Notes: a model not told the origin generated them from the letters alone. A stretch of 64,000 nucleotides of DNA from an uncultured Poribacteria bacterium (GCA_951828515.1 OX639992.1:1642561-1706560), one strand, 5' to 3'. Positions 17,521 to 25,486 are shown, counted from the stretch's first letter. Numbers and translations: made by a program.

Positions 17521-18312
17521 TTACGTATCACCACCAGGGATCTCTGGCCAATTGTGCTCGGGTGAATATCCTAAATCCGCTTCTGCCGGTTTCCACGCGA
17601 AACGGGAATCCGCACGACCCGCGACAGCATTATAAGCACCATACTTCACCGTCTCTGTTTTAATCGCGCGTGTAACACACTGCGCGACATCCCTCGGATC
17701 TACGTAAACGAACCAAGGATCCGTCACAACATCGGGAGTTGCCGGACCAGGATTTTGTCCGTCTCCATCTATGACCCCCGGACGGACATGGATCACGTCC
17801 AACCCATGCGCTTGATGATACGCTGCACCGATCCGCTCACCGAGGTACTTCGCCAACGCGTAGTAAATATCTCCCGGACCGAACTGGAAGTCATCATCCA
17901 CCTCGTAAGGGAATTTAGCACTTGGGGCAGGAGGACACGCCGAAATACTTGAGATGTTAACTAATTTCTGAACACCTTGCTTTACACAGGCTTCAGCGAC
18001 GTTCCATGTCCCTTTCACCATGACATCCGCAAACAACGAGGCGGGCTTATCAGACCGTCCCCGTACCAAAGCAACAAGGTGGATAACAGCATCCTGATCT
18101 GCACACGCGGCTTCGATTTCGGCAGCATTTGTCACATCTGCCTTGATAAAAGTCGCATCTGCAACCACCCGATCCAATTCAACAATATCAGTTAGCGTCA
18201 GCTCATACTCGGCACGCAACCGATCAATGATAAATTGTGCCAGATACCCATTCGCGCCGGTGATCAAAATATTTTTAATTTTCCTTGCGGTTCGGTCAAG
18301 TGAATTCAGCAT
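17521..18312 (-). CDS. NAD-dependent epimerase/dehydratase (extended SDR)
   Basis: A cytoplasmic Rossmann-fold protein, probably acting on a nucleotide sugar or related metabolite. The cofactor loop TGANGYLAQF is near residue 18, and the Y-x-x-x-K pair (YYALAKYLGERIG) is in the middle. At 263 residues it is short for the family. The ATG start used here gives a 15-residue tail, MLNSLDRTARKIKN, before the first strand. That tail is encoded by the recurring leader sequence CGCAAGGAAAATTAAAAA, so translation may really begin later (for example at a TTG just before ITGANG). Member of the minus-strand operon. Confidence 0.82.
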   Translation of the reverse strand: MLNSLDRTARKIKNILITGANGYLAQFIIDRLRAEYELTLTDIVELDRVVADATFIKADVTNAAEIEAACADQDAVIHLVALVRGRSDKPASLFADVMVKGTWNVAEACVKQGVQKLVNISSISACPPAPSAKFPYEVDDDFQFGPGDIYYALAKYLGERIGAAYHQAHGLDVIHVRPGVIDGDGQNPGPATPDVVTDPWFVYVDPRDVAQCVTRAIKTETVKYGAYNAVAGRADSRFAWKPAEADLGYSPEHNWPEIPGGDT

Positions 18313-18389
18313 TTGAAGGGTTTCCTCGTATATCCGCCTGCGCCGTTGTTGCAGGCTACAATCACCAAAAAAACACGCCTCTACGCGTT

Positions 18390-18734
18390 TTAGCGCGCAG
18401 ATGGTATCATCTGCTCATAGAGCGCGTTGTTAAATCCGACAAAGAAACTATCTCCACTTCGCACTGTAGGCGCGCGCAGGCTACCGCTCCGTCCCATTAC
18501 CACTTTTAGGATCGATTCCTGTGCGTCTTCGGTTGGCACAAATGTCTCCACGCGCCTCCCTTTTGCAACAACGATTTGCTCCGCACTGCCCATTAACTCC
18601 CATACCGCTGTCGCATCCATTTTCTCTTTTCGGGCATCCGTCCGGCTCTCCGGTTGTAATTCGTGTTCGTCAAGAAACTCTTGAACTTTTTTACAGGAGT
18701 TTCAGCTATTCCGAAAATAAATCCAATCTATCAT
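18390..18734 (-). CDS. ArsC/Spx-like thioredoxin-fold protein, probable selenoprotein (Sec11)
   Basis: Reading from ATG 18734 gives MIDWIYFRNS, then an in-frame TGA (18704-18702), then NSCKKVQEFLDEH and an uninterrupted 103-residue frame to 18390. The whole product, 114 residues, is the normal ArsC/Spx size. Its end (GRSGSLRAPTVRSGDSFFVGF) fits the ArsC pattern of RPxxxxG...VGF. The UGA falls where ArsC-type proteins have the catalytic Cys, and Cys14 follows as UxxC. A hairpin starts at the UGA. selA is in this window (53154). A redox role is likely; substrate unknown. The leader is CGCAAGGAAAATTAAAAAA-ATG. If Sec is not inserted the gene would be broken, but the downstream frame shows no decay. 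Confidence 0.78.
18674..18703 (-). promoter_or_regulatory. Candidate bacterial SECIS hairpin
   Basis: GAAACTC (18703-18697, beginning inside the UGA codon) pairs perfectly with GAGTTTC (18680-18674). The 16-nt loop can close two further pairs (TG/CA) and contains GU about 16 nt after the UGA. Bacterial SECIS elements sit directly after the UGA and expose a G/GU in the apical loop. Sec insertion also needs SelB and tRNA-Sec, which are not in this window. Confidence 0.55.
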
Positions 18735-18780
18735 TTTTTTAATTTTCCTTGCGGTAGTGTTTTTCCGTCCATCCGCTTTT

Positions 18781-19791
18781 CTAATTTAATTCTTCCACGT
18801 TAATAAATCTGCCGGTGTCTCGGCTCCGGACAGCGGCATCAATTAGGGCGAGTGTTTCAATTGCATCGGCGAACGGCGAGCGAATCAGCGTCCTGTCGCC
18901 TGTTTCAATAGCACGCAACCATGCCCCGGATTTGTCTAAACCGAGACTGTTTTCGGAAACCCCCGGTTCATTAACGACTTCACCGTTAAGGTATCCACGG
19001 ATAACGTTATCCGTCATATTCGCGTGTAGCCGCAAATGTGGTCCAACGACTTCAACCTCAAAACTAAATTTTTCGGTGCCGCAGTGATTCATGTGTGTTC
19101 CGAAAACGCCGTTGTCCAGTTGATAGGTCATCTGGATGGCGTTTTCGGCATCGAATTCGGTTCGTTCCAACGCCATGTTTTTAACAGCGAGCGCGTGCGC
19201 TTGCAGAGGTTTCGGGTTTCCCATAACGAACCTTGCACAATCCAACACGTGCACCGCCTGTTCCGGTAAGGGACCCCCGCTTATCTCATATTGCAGGAAC
19301 CAAGGTGACATACGGAAACTCAAAAAATAATCAACGGTACATACTGTCCGCACGAGGTGTACGGTTTCCGAAGCGATTAACGCTTTCAACTGTTCATAGA
19401 GCGGATGATAGCGGAGTTGGAACCCAACAGCAGCAATGACATCCGCTTCCTCAATGCATGCAAGGCATTTCCTGCCTTCAGCCATGTTCAAGGCAGGCGG
19501 TTTTTCAACCATCACAGGAATACCGCGGTCGCACGCCATCTGGATCGGTTCAAGACGAACAGGGGGTGGTGTCGTGATAACCACCCCGTCCATGTCTACA
19601 TCGAAAAAGGCATCCAACGCGGTAGTGGCAAGTGCGGACTCAGCATGCTTTGCGAGTTCGCGTGCCGCTTCAAGACGCACATCATGGACGGCGACGACGC
19701 GTGCGCCGTAATTGGTTATCGCGCCTTGATGATGTCTTCCCATACTGCCAGCACCGATGATGCCTATTGCTAACGGTTTTTGAGGGTTCAC
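18781..19791 (-). CDS. Gfo/Idh/MocA-family oxidoreductase
   Basis: A 336-residue NAD(P)-dependent dehydrogenase of the sugar/inositol type. The N-terminal dinucleotide loop GIIGAGSMGRHH and the conserved EKPPALNMAEG (EKP motif) are clear, followed by the mixed alpha/beta substrate domain. The start is GTG at 19791, overlapping the TGA of the upstream secreted protein as GTGA, so the two are translationally coupled. The substrate cannot be predicted from sequence. Confidence 0.88.
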   Translation of the reverse strand: MNPQKPLAIGIIGAGSMGRHHQGAITNYGARVVAVHDVRLEAARELAKHAESALATTALDAFFDVDMDGVVITTPPPVRLEPIQMACDRGIPVMVEKPPALNMAEGRKCLACIEEADVIAAVGFQLRYHPLYEQLKALIASETVHLVRTVCTVDYFLSFRMSPWFLQYEISGGPLPEQAVHVLDCARFVMGNPKPLQAHALAVKNMALERTEFDAENAIQMTYQLDNGVFGTHMNHCGTEKFSFEVEVVGPHLRLHANMTDNVIRGYLNGEVVNEPGVSENSLGLDKSGAWLRAIETGDRTLIRSPFADAIETLALIDAAVRSRDTGRFINVEELN

Positions 19792-20516
19792 TCTGTTTTA
19801 ACCTCTGCCCATGTTGTCGTCAACTTTCCCTGCGGCTCAACGTCCATGGGGTCCTTGCCGCCGTAAATTTCGATTTCGTCAACGCGAGCCCCACCATTGG
19901 TGCGAATATGAAGACGCAACCACCGTGCCTCTACATCTTTGAAGGTAAACTCAGTCGTTTCACTAATCGGATCTCCCTTGTGAGTATAAACCTTCTTCCA
20001 TGTATTCGCATCAGAGTCTGGATCCGCTTTCGAGGTTGCAACAAGGATATCAAAATCAGCAGTTGTCCTGTCGAGAAACCCCTGCGAATGATCGCTACCG
20101 AAATAGATGCGGTTCACATTGGCAACATCACCCATATCGATCTGCGCCCAACCGGGTAGTGCACCGATGATCCAACTCCGACAGTTGTTATAAAAACCGT
20201 CATTGAGATATTCGGTACAGTGTCTGCGAGGACACCATCCCTCCAACTGCGAAGAGGCTTCCGCTGTTGCATCTTTGAGTAATGCCAAGTTGGGTTCTTT
20301 GTCCCGAACTGTCGGCACAAATTCAGGTCCCGGTTTGCCTCCGGCATCACACTCATCTGTTGCTGCTTTTTTGTCTTGCGCCTTAAACTCGTAACGCCCG
20401 AACTTTTCAGGTCCCTGAGCTTCATCATGGACCGCAAAGACAACAGGCATACTTACCAGCATCGCTACTATCACAAGCCACCAATACTTTGTCCATCTCA
20501 TTGGCTGTTCCTCCAT
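19788..20516 (-). CDS. Secreted discoidin-like (F5/8 type C) protein with C-terminal TTW tag
   Basis: A 242-residue secreted protein. A signal peptide (about residues 1-28, ending FAVHD) leads to a galactose-binding/discoidin-type beta-sandwich: LALLKDATAEASSQLEGW at the start, a middle part with WAQIDMGDVANVNRIYFGSD, and EARWLRLHIRTNGGARVDEIEIYG at the end. These are typical F5/8C landmarks and suggest carbohydrate binding. The last residues, VEPQGKLTTTWAEVKTE, are the shared C-terminal tag. GGAGG lies about 8 bp before the ATG. First gene of the minus operon, divergent from another tagged gene at 20710. Confidence 0.85.
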   Translation of the reverse strand: MEEQPMRWTKYWWLVIVAMLVSMPVVFAVHDEAQGPEKFGRYEFKAQDKKAATDECDAGGKPGPEFVPTVRDKEPNLALLKDATAEASSQLEGWCPRRHCTEYLNDGFYNNCRSWIIGALPGWAQIDMGDVANVNRIYFGSDHSQGFLDRTTADFDILVATSKADPDSDANTWKKVYTHKGDPISETTEFTFKDVEARWLRLHIRTNGGARVDEIEIYGGKDPMDVEPQGKLTTTWAEVKTE

Positions 20517-20540
20517 CTTTGAAGTAATACTTACTATCGT

Positions 20541-20569
20541 ATATTAGCACAAGTGAAAAATTGTTTCAA
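20541..20569 (-). promoter_or_regulatory. Promoter of the minus-strand operon
   Basis: On the minus strand TTGAAA (20569-20564) and TAATAT (20546-20541) are 17 bp apart, about 25 bp before the discoidin-like gene start. The -10 is only a moderate match. Confidence 0.45.
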
Positions 20570-20659
20570 GAAAACGGTTATTCGCTGAAACCCTTGACTT
20601 TTTTTTTCATCATTGCTATCTTAAAATTGTATTAACCGTTTAGAAATTTTCAATTTTGG

Positions 20660-20688
20660 TTGACACTTGAAGAAATGTCCCTTATAAT
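20660..20688 (+). promoter_or_regulatory. Perfect consensus sigma-70 promoter
   Basis: TTGACA (20660-20665), 17-bp spacer, TATAAT (20683-20688). The start codon of the next gene is about 22 bp beyond the -10, so the leader is very short. It faces away from the minus-strand operon promoter in the same 194-bp gap. Confidence 0.85.
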
Positions 20689-20709
20689 TCTACTTTAGGA
20701 GTCAGAAGT

Positions 20710-21459
20710 TTGAAACAGCGTGCTAGTTTCTGGTTACTCTCTCTCATTTTGATAAGCGTTTCGGCGGTTTGCGAGGCACAAAAGTTAGTGCTGCATCTCT
20801 CCTTTGACGCGTTGGATGGAAAGGTCGCAAAGGACAGGTCGGAATTCGGTAACGATGCAACCTTCAAGGGTTCGCCAAAACTTGTTGAAGGCGTTTTCGG
20901 AAAAGCATTGGAGTTCGACGGAAAAACCTCCGGGCAAATTCCCGACCATGCGAGCCTTGATATAGTCGATGGTATTACCATCGAATTTTGGGCGACTCTC
21001 GAAGGCGGAGAAGCACTCCAGAGCGGCGTTGAAAAAGGCGTAGCTTGGGTTTCAGGTCTGTATAATCTCGCCGCACTTTATAACGGAGGCACAATTCTTC
21101 AGTTCTTCGACTTACCCGAGGTGTGTAACGACGATAATATTGGTCCCAGTATCCAAGACGGCGAATGGCATTTTCTCGCAGGAACGTGGGACGGAAAAAC
21201 AATACTGCTCTACATCGACGGCGAACTGGAAGCAGAGATGCCGTGCAAGGGTGAGCTGAAACCGAACGACGATCCCCTTTTTATCGGTGCCCGCGGCGGA
21301 GGTGAACGTTTTCTCACCGGAGCCATGGATGAAATCAAAATGTATAATTACGCCCTAACCAAAGAGGAACTGCTCGAGGACATGGAAGAGCCTGTCGCCT
21401 TGCATGTCGACGCACAGGACAAATTGGCAACCGTCTGGGCACGTCTCAAAACCGACTAA
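20710..21459 (+). CDS. Secreted LamG-domain protein with C-terminal TTW tag
   Basis: A TTG-started gene for 249 residues; AGGAG lies 8-9 nt before the TTG and the promoter directly upstream supports this start. A signal peptide of about 23 residues ends CEAQ. One LamG/concanavalin domain follows (LVLHLSFDALDGKVAKDRS ... GAMDEIKMYNYALTKEEL). The protein ends VDAQDKLATVWARLKTD, the tag shared with four other secreted proteins here. It is a paralogue in architecture of the protein at 10444. Probably surface or periplasmic glycan binding; no enzyme motif seen. Confidence 0.85.
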   Translation: MKQRASFWLLSLILISVSAVCEAQKLVLHLSFDALDGKVAKDRSEFGNDATFKGSPKLVEGVFGKALEFDGKTSGQIPDHASLDIVDGITIEFWATLEGGEALQSGVEKGVAWVSGLYNLAALYNGGTILQFFDLPEVCNDDNIGPSIQDGEWHFLAGTWDGKTILLYIDGELEAEMPCKGELKPNDDPLFIGARGGGERFLTGAMDEIKMYNYALTKEELLEDMEEPVALHVDAQDKLATVWARLKTD

Positions 21460-21481
21460 TCAGCACAGCAAAGGAGGGTTA

Positions 21482-22087
21482 ATGAAAACAACATGCTATC
21501 TTTTGGCGAAGTCTGCAAGCCAAAATTTGTTTTATATAAGCCTAACGTTTCTTCTTTTACCACTGATCCTAACCGGCTGCGCGCTCCCCTTCAGTCAGAA
21601 CCTAACCCCTGAAGAACAAGTCGCGGTCGTCACAACCGACAAAGGCACTTTTGTGCTTGAGTTCTATCCTGATGCTGCCCCTGTAGCAGTGGATAACTTC
21701 ATCAAGTTAATTAACCAGAAGTTTTACGATGGCTTAACATTTCATCGGAAAGTTGATGGACGCGGTTTGAACATCATCCAGGGCGGGTGTCCAAAAGGCG
21801 ATGGAACAGGGGGTCCCGGTTGGACCATTGCTGACGAGTACACAAATCCGAACCAACGCCCACATGTCAGAGGTACATTGGCAATGGCTCGGACCTCTGC
21901 ACCGAACTCATCCGGGAGTCAATTCTATATCTGCTTGAAACCCCAACCCCATCTCGACGGAGACTACACTACCTTCGGTGGTGTAATTCAAGGGATGGAT
22001 GTCGTCGATCAGTTATCAATGGGCGACATTATGACTAAAATCCGATTGGAGGCAAAGTCAAAATATGTTAAGGCAACAGCAGAGTAA
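21482..22087 (+). CDS. Cyclophilin-type peptidyl-prolyl isomerase lipoprotein
   Basis: A 201-residue lipoprotein with lipobox LTGC (about residues 30-33), so it is probably attached to a membrane and acts in the periplasm. The cyclophilin domain is intact, with FHRKVDGRGLNIIQGGCPKGDGTG (catalytic Arg in FHR), GTLAMARTSAPNSSGSQFYI and LDGDYTTFGGVIQGMDVVD. The ATG at 21482 is preceded by AAGGAGGG. The reading frame continues upstream but lacks a better start. It overlaps the next gene by 23 bp, suggesting coupled expression of two related foldases. Confidence 0.9.
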   Translation: MKTTCYLLAKSASQNLFYISLTFLLLPLILTGCALPFSQNLTPEEQVAVVTTDKGTFVLEFYPDAAPVAVDNFIKLINQKFYDGLTFHRKVDGRGLNIIQGGCPKGDGTGGPGWTIADEYTNPNQRPHVRGTLAMARTSAPNSSGSQFYICLKPQPHLDGDYTTFGGVIQGMDVVDQLSMGDIMTKIRLEAKSKYVKATAE

Positions 22088-22664
22088 GCAACATCGGCAA
22101 TTCGCATCCGCAGCACTCTTCGTTTTAGCGACTTTCTTCGCTACTTTCGTGCTGAGTTGCGCACAAGAAGATAAGCCAGCCCCCGTACCACGTGCGCGTC
22201 GCGCTGGCACAGGCACCGCAACAACCGCGGCAAAACCGCAGATCGATCCGGCAACGGTCGTCGCGGTCGTTGAAACGGCAAAGGGGACTATTGAATTTGA
22301 ATTCCTTGCAGCCGAAGCACCGGAAACTTCCAAGAACTTCATCAAAAACGCGCAGGTGATGTATTACAAAGGTGAGAAGTTTAATCGCGCAGAAGAACTC
22401 CTCATCCAAGCAGGTTCAAAACTTGCCGCTGGAGATACCCTCCCCATTGAAAACGGTTCGCAAGAGATGTCGCGAGGCGTTGTCGCTATGGCAAAAGAGG
22501 AGGGCGCAAGCGTTTCGTACGCATCCGAATTTTTCATCTGTCGAGGGGACGCCATCCTTGACAGTGATTACACCATTTTCGGAAAAGTCATCAGTGGGAT
22601 GGACGTGGTTGATAGCATCGCAGTTGATGACGCAATTACGAACATCACCATCCGAGACAAGTAA
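22065..22664 (+). CDS. Degenerate cyclophilin-like lipoprotein
   Basis: A 199-residue lipoprotein (lipobox VLSC around residue 31), paralogous to the gene before it. A 25-residue Pro/Ala/Arg spacer (PAPVPRARRAGTGTATTAAK) leads to a cyclophilin-fold domain. Key positions have changed: FHR is FNR and the loop is shortened. GSQFFI is ASEFFI, so the conserved Gln is Glu, and the Trp region is absent. It ends with SDYTIFGKVISGMDVVDSI, as in cyclophilins. It probably binds proline peptides weakly or serves as a non-catalytic partner; this is inference. Confidence 0.8.
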   Translation: MLRQQQSKQHRQFASAALFVLATFFATFVLSCAQEDKPAPVPRARRAGTGTATTAAKPQIDPATVVAVVETAKGTIEFEFLAAEAPETSKNFIKNAQVMYYKGEKFNRAEELLIQAGSKLAAGDTLPIENGSQEMSRGVVAMAKEEGASVSYASEFFICRGDAILDSDYTIFGKVISGMDVVDSIAVDDAITNITIRDK

Positions 22665-22889
22665 TAGTAATTAGCAGTTAGCGGTCAGCAGAGTAGCAAT
22701 CAGCAGTCAGGTGTCTTTGATAGGGGTTTTTGATAGGGCGTTTCCCTTTCCCCAGTTTTTTCTGCGAAAAACCTTTCAGCATGCTTCGCAGTGAGAATAA
22801 AGAGGTTTTCGTTTAACGATACCCTCTTACCGACAGCCGACAGCCATTTTGCTGGCAGCTGACTGCCGACAGCCAATATGGAGGTACGT

Positions 22890-23261
22890 ATGGCATTAAC
22901 AGTTATCCGCACAGCTCGTCCAAGTTCCGCTTGGCAGGAAAGTTACGTGCGTGTAGAAAAAGGGCAACGACTCATTATTGATGCGGAAGGCGCATGGTCA
23001 CCGGATTTGCAAAATCGGACTGGATGGTGCGGCGCGGACGGTGTTCCCAAGACCCCGGGTTCCAGCGACTACCTGCTTCCCGGTACAAACATCGGCGCAC
23101 TCATCGCTAAGATCGGAGATGTCGTCTTCGCCGTTGGCTCACGCTACGACAATCCGGCTCCCGCTGACGGTGTTATTTTCCTCGCAATGAACGAAAGCCC
23201 AAACAACAATAACCAAGCAGGAAGCTTACTCGCACAAATCATCATCTTTGATGACGAATAG
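22890..23261 (+). CDS. LecA/PA-IL-like small sugar-binding protein
   Basis: A 123-residue protein with no signal peptide. The start is ATG 22890, 5 nt after GGAGG; an ATG 12 bp earlier overlaps the ribosome site. The sequence resembles PA-IL-like lectin or related galactose-binding domains: an N-terminal strand, then VEKGQRLIIDAEGAWSPDL, DYLLPGTNIGALIAKIGD, FAVGSRYDNPAPADGVIFLAMN. The PGxxxGALIAKIG and LxLxMNE stretches are typical. Calcium-dependent sugar binding is likely but unproven. The 225-bp gap upstream contains only CAGTCAGC-type and CAAAAACC-type repeat tracts. Confidence 0.65.
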   Translation: MALTVIRTARPSSAWQESYVRVEKGQRLIIDAEGAWSPDLQNRTGWCGADGVPKTPGSSDYLLPGTNIGALIAKIGDVVFAVGSRYDNPAPADGVIFLAMNESPNNNNQAGSLLAQIIIFDDE

Positions 23262-23326
23262 GAGAATCTCTCCTACAAATACTTACTGCCTATATTAGGC
23301 GGATCGGAATCAGGAGCAATAAATAT

Positions 23327-23692
23327 ATGGAAGACACTACAGCTCAGGAGGAAACTCAACAACTTCCGCCTGTCGATTTTATTAGTTATCTTACCAATCT
23401 TATAGAAACGGGACGGCTCTACTTAGAGGGATTCCCTAATCCTGAAACAGGCGAGGTAGTTACAAACCTCCCGCTCGTGAAACATATCATTGATACCATT
23501 GAGATGCTTGAGGAAAAGACGAACGGAAATCTCACCGCTCCAGAAACCAACTTCTTGGCAAATACCCTCTATGAACTCAGAATGGGTTACGTCCGTGCCA
23601 TTAATAGCCAGGAAACAAGCGCGCAAGAAGAAACATCAGCTGAGAAAATCGAAGAAGAGGCTTCCACTGAAAATACTGAAAATCCCTCTTAA
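23327..23692 (+). CDS. DUF1844-domain protein
   Basis: A 121-residue protein of unknown function. The DUF1844 core is clear: FISYLTNLIETGRLYLEGFP, then a variable loop, then LVKHIIDTIEMLEEKTNGNLTAPE and FLANTLYELRMGYV. The C-terminal 30 residues are acidic and low-complexity (Glu/Ser/Thr). Cytoplasmic, likely all-helical. It sits 23 bp before the HEAT-repeat gene and probably shares its transcript. Confidence 0.85.
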   Translation: MEDTTAQEETQQLPPVDFISYLTNLIETGRLYLEGFPNPETGEVVTNLPLVKHIIDTIEMLEEKTNGNLTAPETNFLANTLYELRMGYVRAINSQETSAQEETSAEKIEEEASTENTENPS

Positions 23693-23715
23693 TTGAAGGC
23701 AATGACACTATTGCA

Positions 23716-24219
23716 GTGAGTATACTGGACCCAGATACGCAAGAAAAACCGGTCCAGCCGTTGAAAGTTGATGCACACTACACCAAAGCAATAATTGACA
23801 TTTCTGATCAGAATCCGAAACGACGGGTTCGCGGACTTCAAGTTCTCGAAAAAATTGGCACTGAGGACTTATTTGATTGGTGTGTCCTGCATCTCGAAGA
23901 TGAATCGGTGGACGTGGTATGTAACGCTTTGCGAATTATGCAACGGTGTGATGATGGATACATCGCTCCTATTCTGACACATGCTGAATCTAAGGATAAA
24001 CGCATTCGTGCAAGTGCTCTCGCAGCACTGGCAAAGCACACTCTGGATGATGCCGAACGCTGGTTTGAACGTGGACTTAAAGATCCAGAGGCGTGCGTCC
24101 GTATGGAGGTCGCAAGACTTTTATCAATACTCGATAGAACCGAATACCGAGACCTCTTCGACATTGCACGGCACGATCCGAACCCCGCTGTCAAACGCAG
24201 TGCTAAAAAGCAACATTAG
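23716..24219 (+). CDS. HEAT-repeat protein
   Basis: A GTG-started, 167-residue cytoplasmic protein made of about four HEAT-like helical pairs (RRVRGLQVLEKIG, VDVVCNALRIMQRCDD, KRIRASALAALAKH, ACVRMEVARLLSIL, PAVKRSAKK). HEAT repeats mediate protein contacts, and no partner is evident from sequence. The stop lies 21 bp before the potassium channel gene. The GTG start lacks a strong ribosome site (GAAGG about 17 nt upstream), so the exact start is uncertain. Confidence 0.75.
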   Translation: MSILDPDTQEKPVQPLKVDAHYTKAIIDISDQNPKRRVRGLQVLEKIGTEDLFDWCVLHLEDESVDVVCNALRIMQRCDDGYIAPILTHAESKDKRIRASALAALAKHTLDDAERWFERGLKDPEACVRMEVARLLSILDRTEYRDLFDIARHDPNPAVKRSAKKQH

Positions 24220-24240
24220 AATCAACATGAAAAGAAGGCA

Positions 24241-25260
24241 ATGAATTATCAACGCAAGATCATCATCGCCCTAGCGTTGCTCGTGGGTTTGATCGGGACA
24301 GGGACCATCGGCTACCTATTTCTCGAAAGGGATAATCCCGCAGGGCAGTGGCAACTTCTCGATGCAATCTACATGACCGTCATCACCCTAACAACCGTCG
24401 GTTACGAGAACATGGGAATGAGTGATGCCGGACGAATTTTCACCCTGTTTCTACTTATAGGTGGGTTCGGCGTGTTCACCTACAGTGTCACGGTCGCTAC
24501 CGCATTCCTGATTGAAGGACAATTACAAAGTTTTTTTCGACTACAAAAAATGGTTCGAACTGTCGATAAATTATCAAATCACTATATTATCTGTGGACTC
24601 GGTGATACTGGCGTGCATGTGCTTGATGAGATGCTAAAGTCAGAAGTAGATTTCGTCGGTATCGAATTCGAGGAAGAACGACTCATCCATCTCTCTGATA
24701 CACGAAACTTTCTATACCTCCACGGCGACGCGACCGATGACGAATTGCTCTTGCGGGCGGGGATCGAGCGTGCCAAAGGGCTCGTTACATGCCTCAGCCG
24801 CGACCAAGATAACCTGTTTGTCGTAATCTCCGCAAGAAAACTGAACCCACGGTTAAGGATAGCCTCCAAAGCCGTTGAAGACAATTCCCCCGGAAAACTC
24901 ATTACTGCGGGGGCGGATGAGGTCGTCCTACCGGACCACATCGGCGGACTCCGTCTTGCATCCGGCATCCTCCAACCACAACTCGTAGGGTTTTTAGAAA
25001 ACATCACTCAAAATCAAGACGGTGCTCAGTTCACTGAATCCATTATTCAAGAAGGCGCCCCTCTGGACGGGATTTTACTCAAAGCCGCCAGTATCAAAGA
25101 ACAAACCGGCTTAGTTGTCATCGCAATCCATGATAACGACGGGACGTTTCTTTATAACCCTCCTGAAGATATGAAAATTGCTGCCGGTGATGCTTTGTTA
25201 GTCATAGCCAACCAGAGGCAGTTACAAACATTGCATAAACTTACCGGAGATTCAAGTTAG
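24241..25260 (+). CDS. Two-helix potassium channel with RCK (TrkA-N/TrkA-C) domains
   Basis: A 339-residue inner-membrane channel subunit. Helix 1 is at about residues 8-26, the pore helix and selectivity filter TLTTVGYENMG at about 50-60, and helix 2 around 66-90. The cytoplasmic RCK/TrkA-N domain starts YIICGLGDTGVHV (Rossmann loop GxGxxG), followed by a TrkA-C ligand domain to the end. Channels of this design (MthK/GsuK type) are gated by Ca2+ or nucleotides. AAGAAGGCA precedes the ATG. Confidence 0.93.
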   Translation: MNYQRKIIIALALLVGLIGTGTIGYLFLERDNPAGQWQLLDAIYMTVITLTTVGYENMGMSDAGRIFTLFLLIGGFGVFTYSVTVATAFLIEGQLQSFFRLQKMVRTVDKLSNHYIICGLGDTGVHVLDEMLKSEVDFVGIEFEEERLIHLSDTRNFLYLHGDATDDELLLRAGIERAKGLVTCLSRDQDNLFVVISARKLNPRLRIASKAVEDNSPGKLITAGADEVVLPDHIGGLRLASGILQPQLVGFLENITQNQDGAQFTESIIQEGAPLDGILLKAASIKEQTGLVVIAIHDNDGTFLYNPPEDMKIAAGDALLVIANQRQLQTLHKLTGDSS

Positions 25261-25461
25261 AGAAAACAGGGTCATCTTGTTCTTCTGTAGAAGGGCAGAA
25301 GTCCGCAGAAATGCCCAAACAAAAACACTCCGATCCCCGACAATAGTAGTTATCGGCTATCGGTACGGGATGTTATATACCGCTTTCAGCAATCGATATG
25401 TAGTAGGCACGTTAGACGCAATACCACAGACCTCTCCAACCGACCACTGACCGCCCTTCTT

Positions 25462-25486
25462 GTAGGAGCGACCTCCCGGTCGCGAC
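25462..25486 (+). repeat. REP-like palindrome, GTAGGAGCGACC type
   Basis: GTAGGAGCGACCTCCCGGTC then GCGAC: a GTAG head followed by a GCGACC/GGTCGC palindrome. It lies in the 946-bp gap between the channel gene and the 26207 gene. The rest of that gap holds an AT-rich stretch (about 25560-25710, no gene seen) and the two MITE copies listed. Confidence 0.7.

Noticed and set aside
18390..18620. Stand-alone 76-residue gene starting at 18620
   Set aside because: Homology and frame continue upstream to 18734 through a single UGA, so the Met at 18620 is internal.
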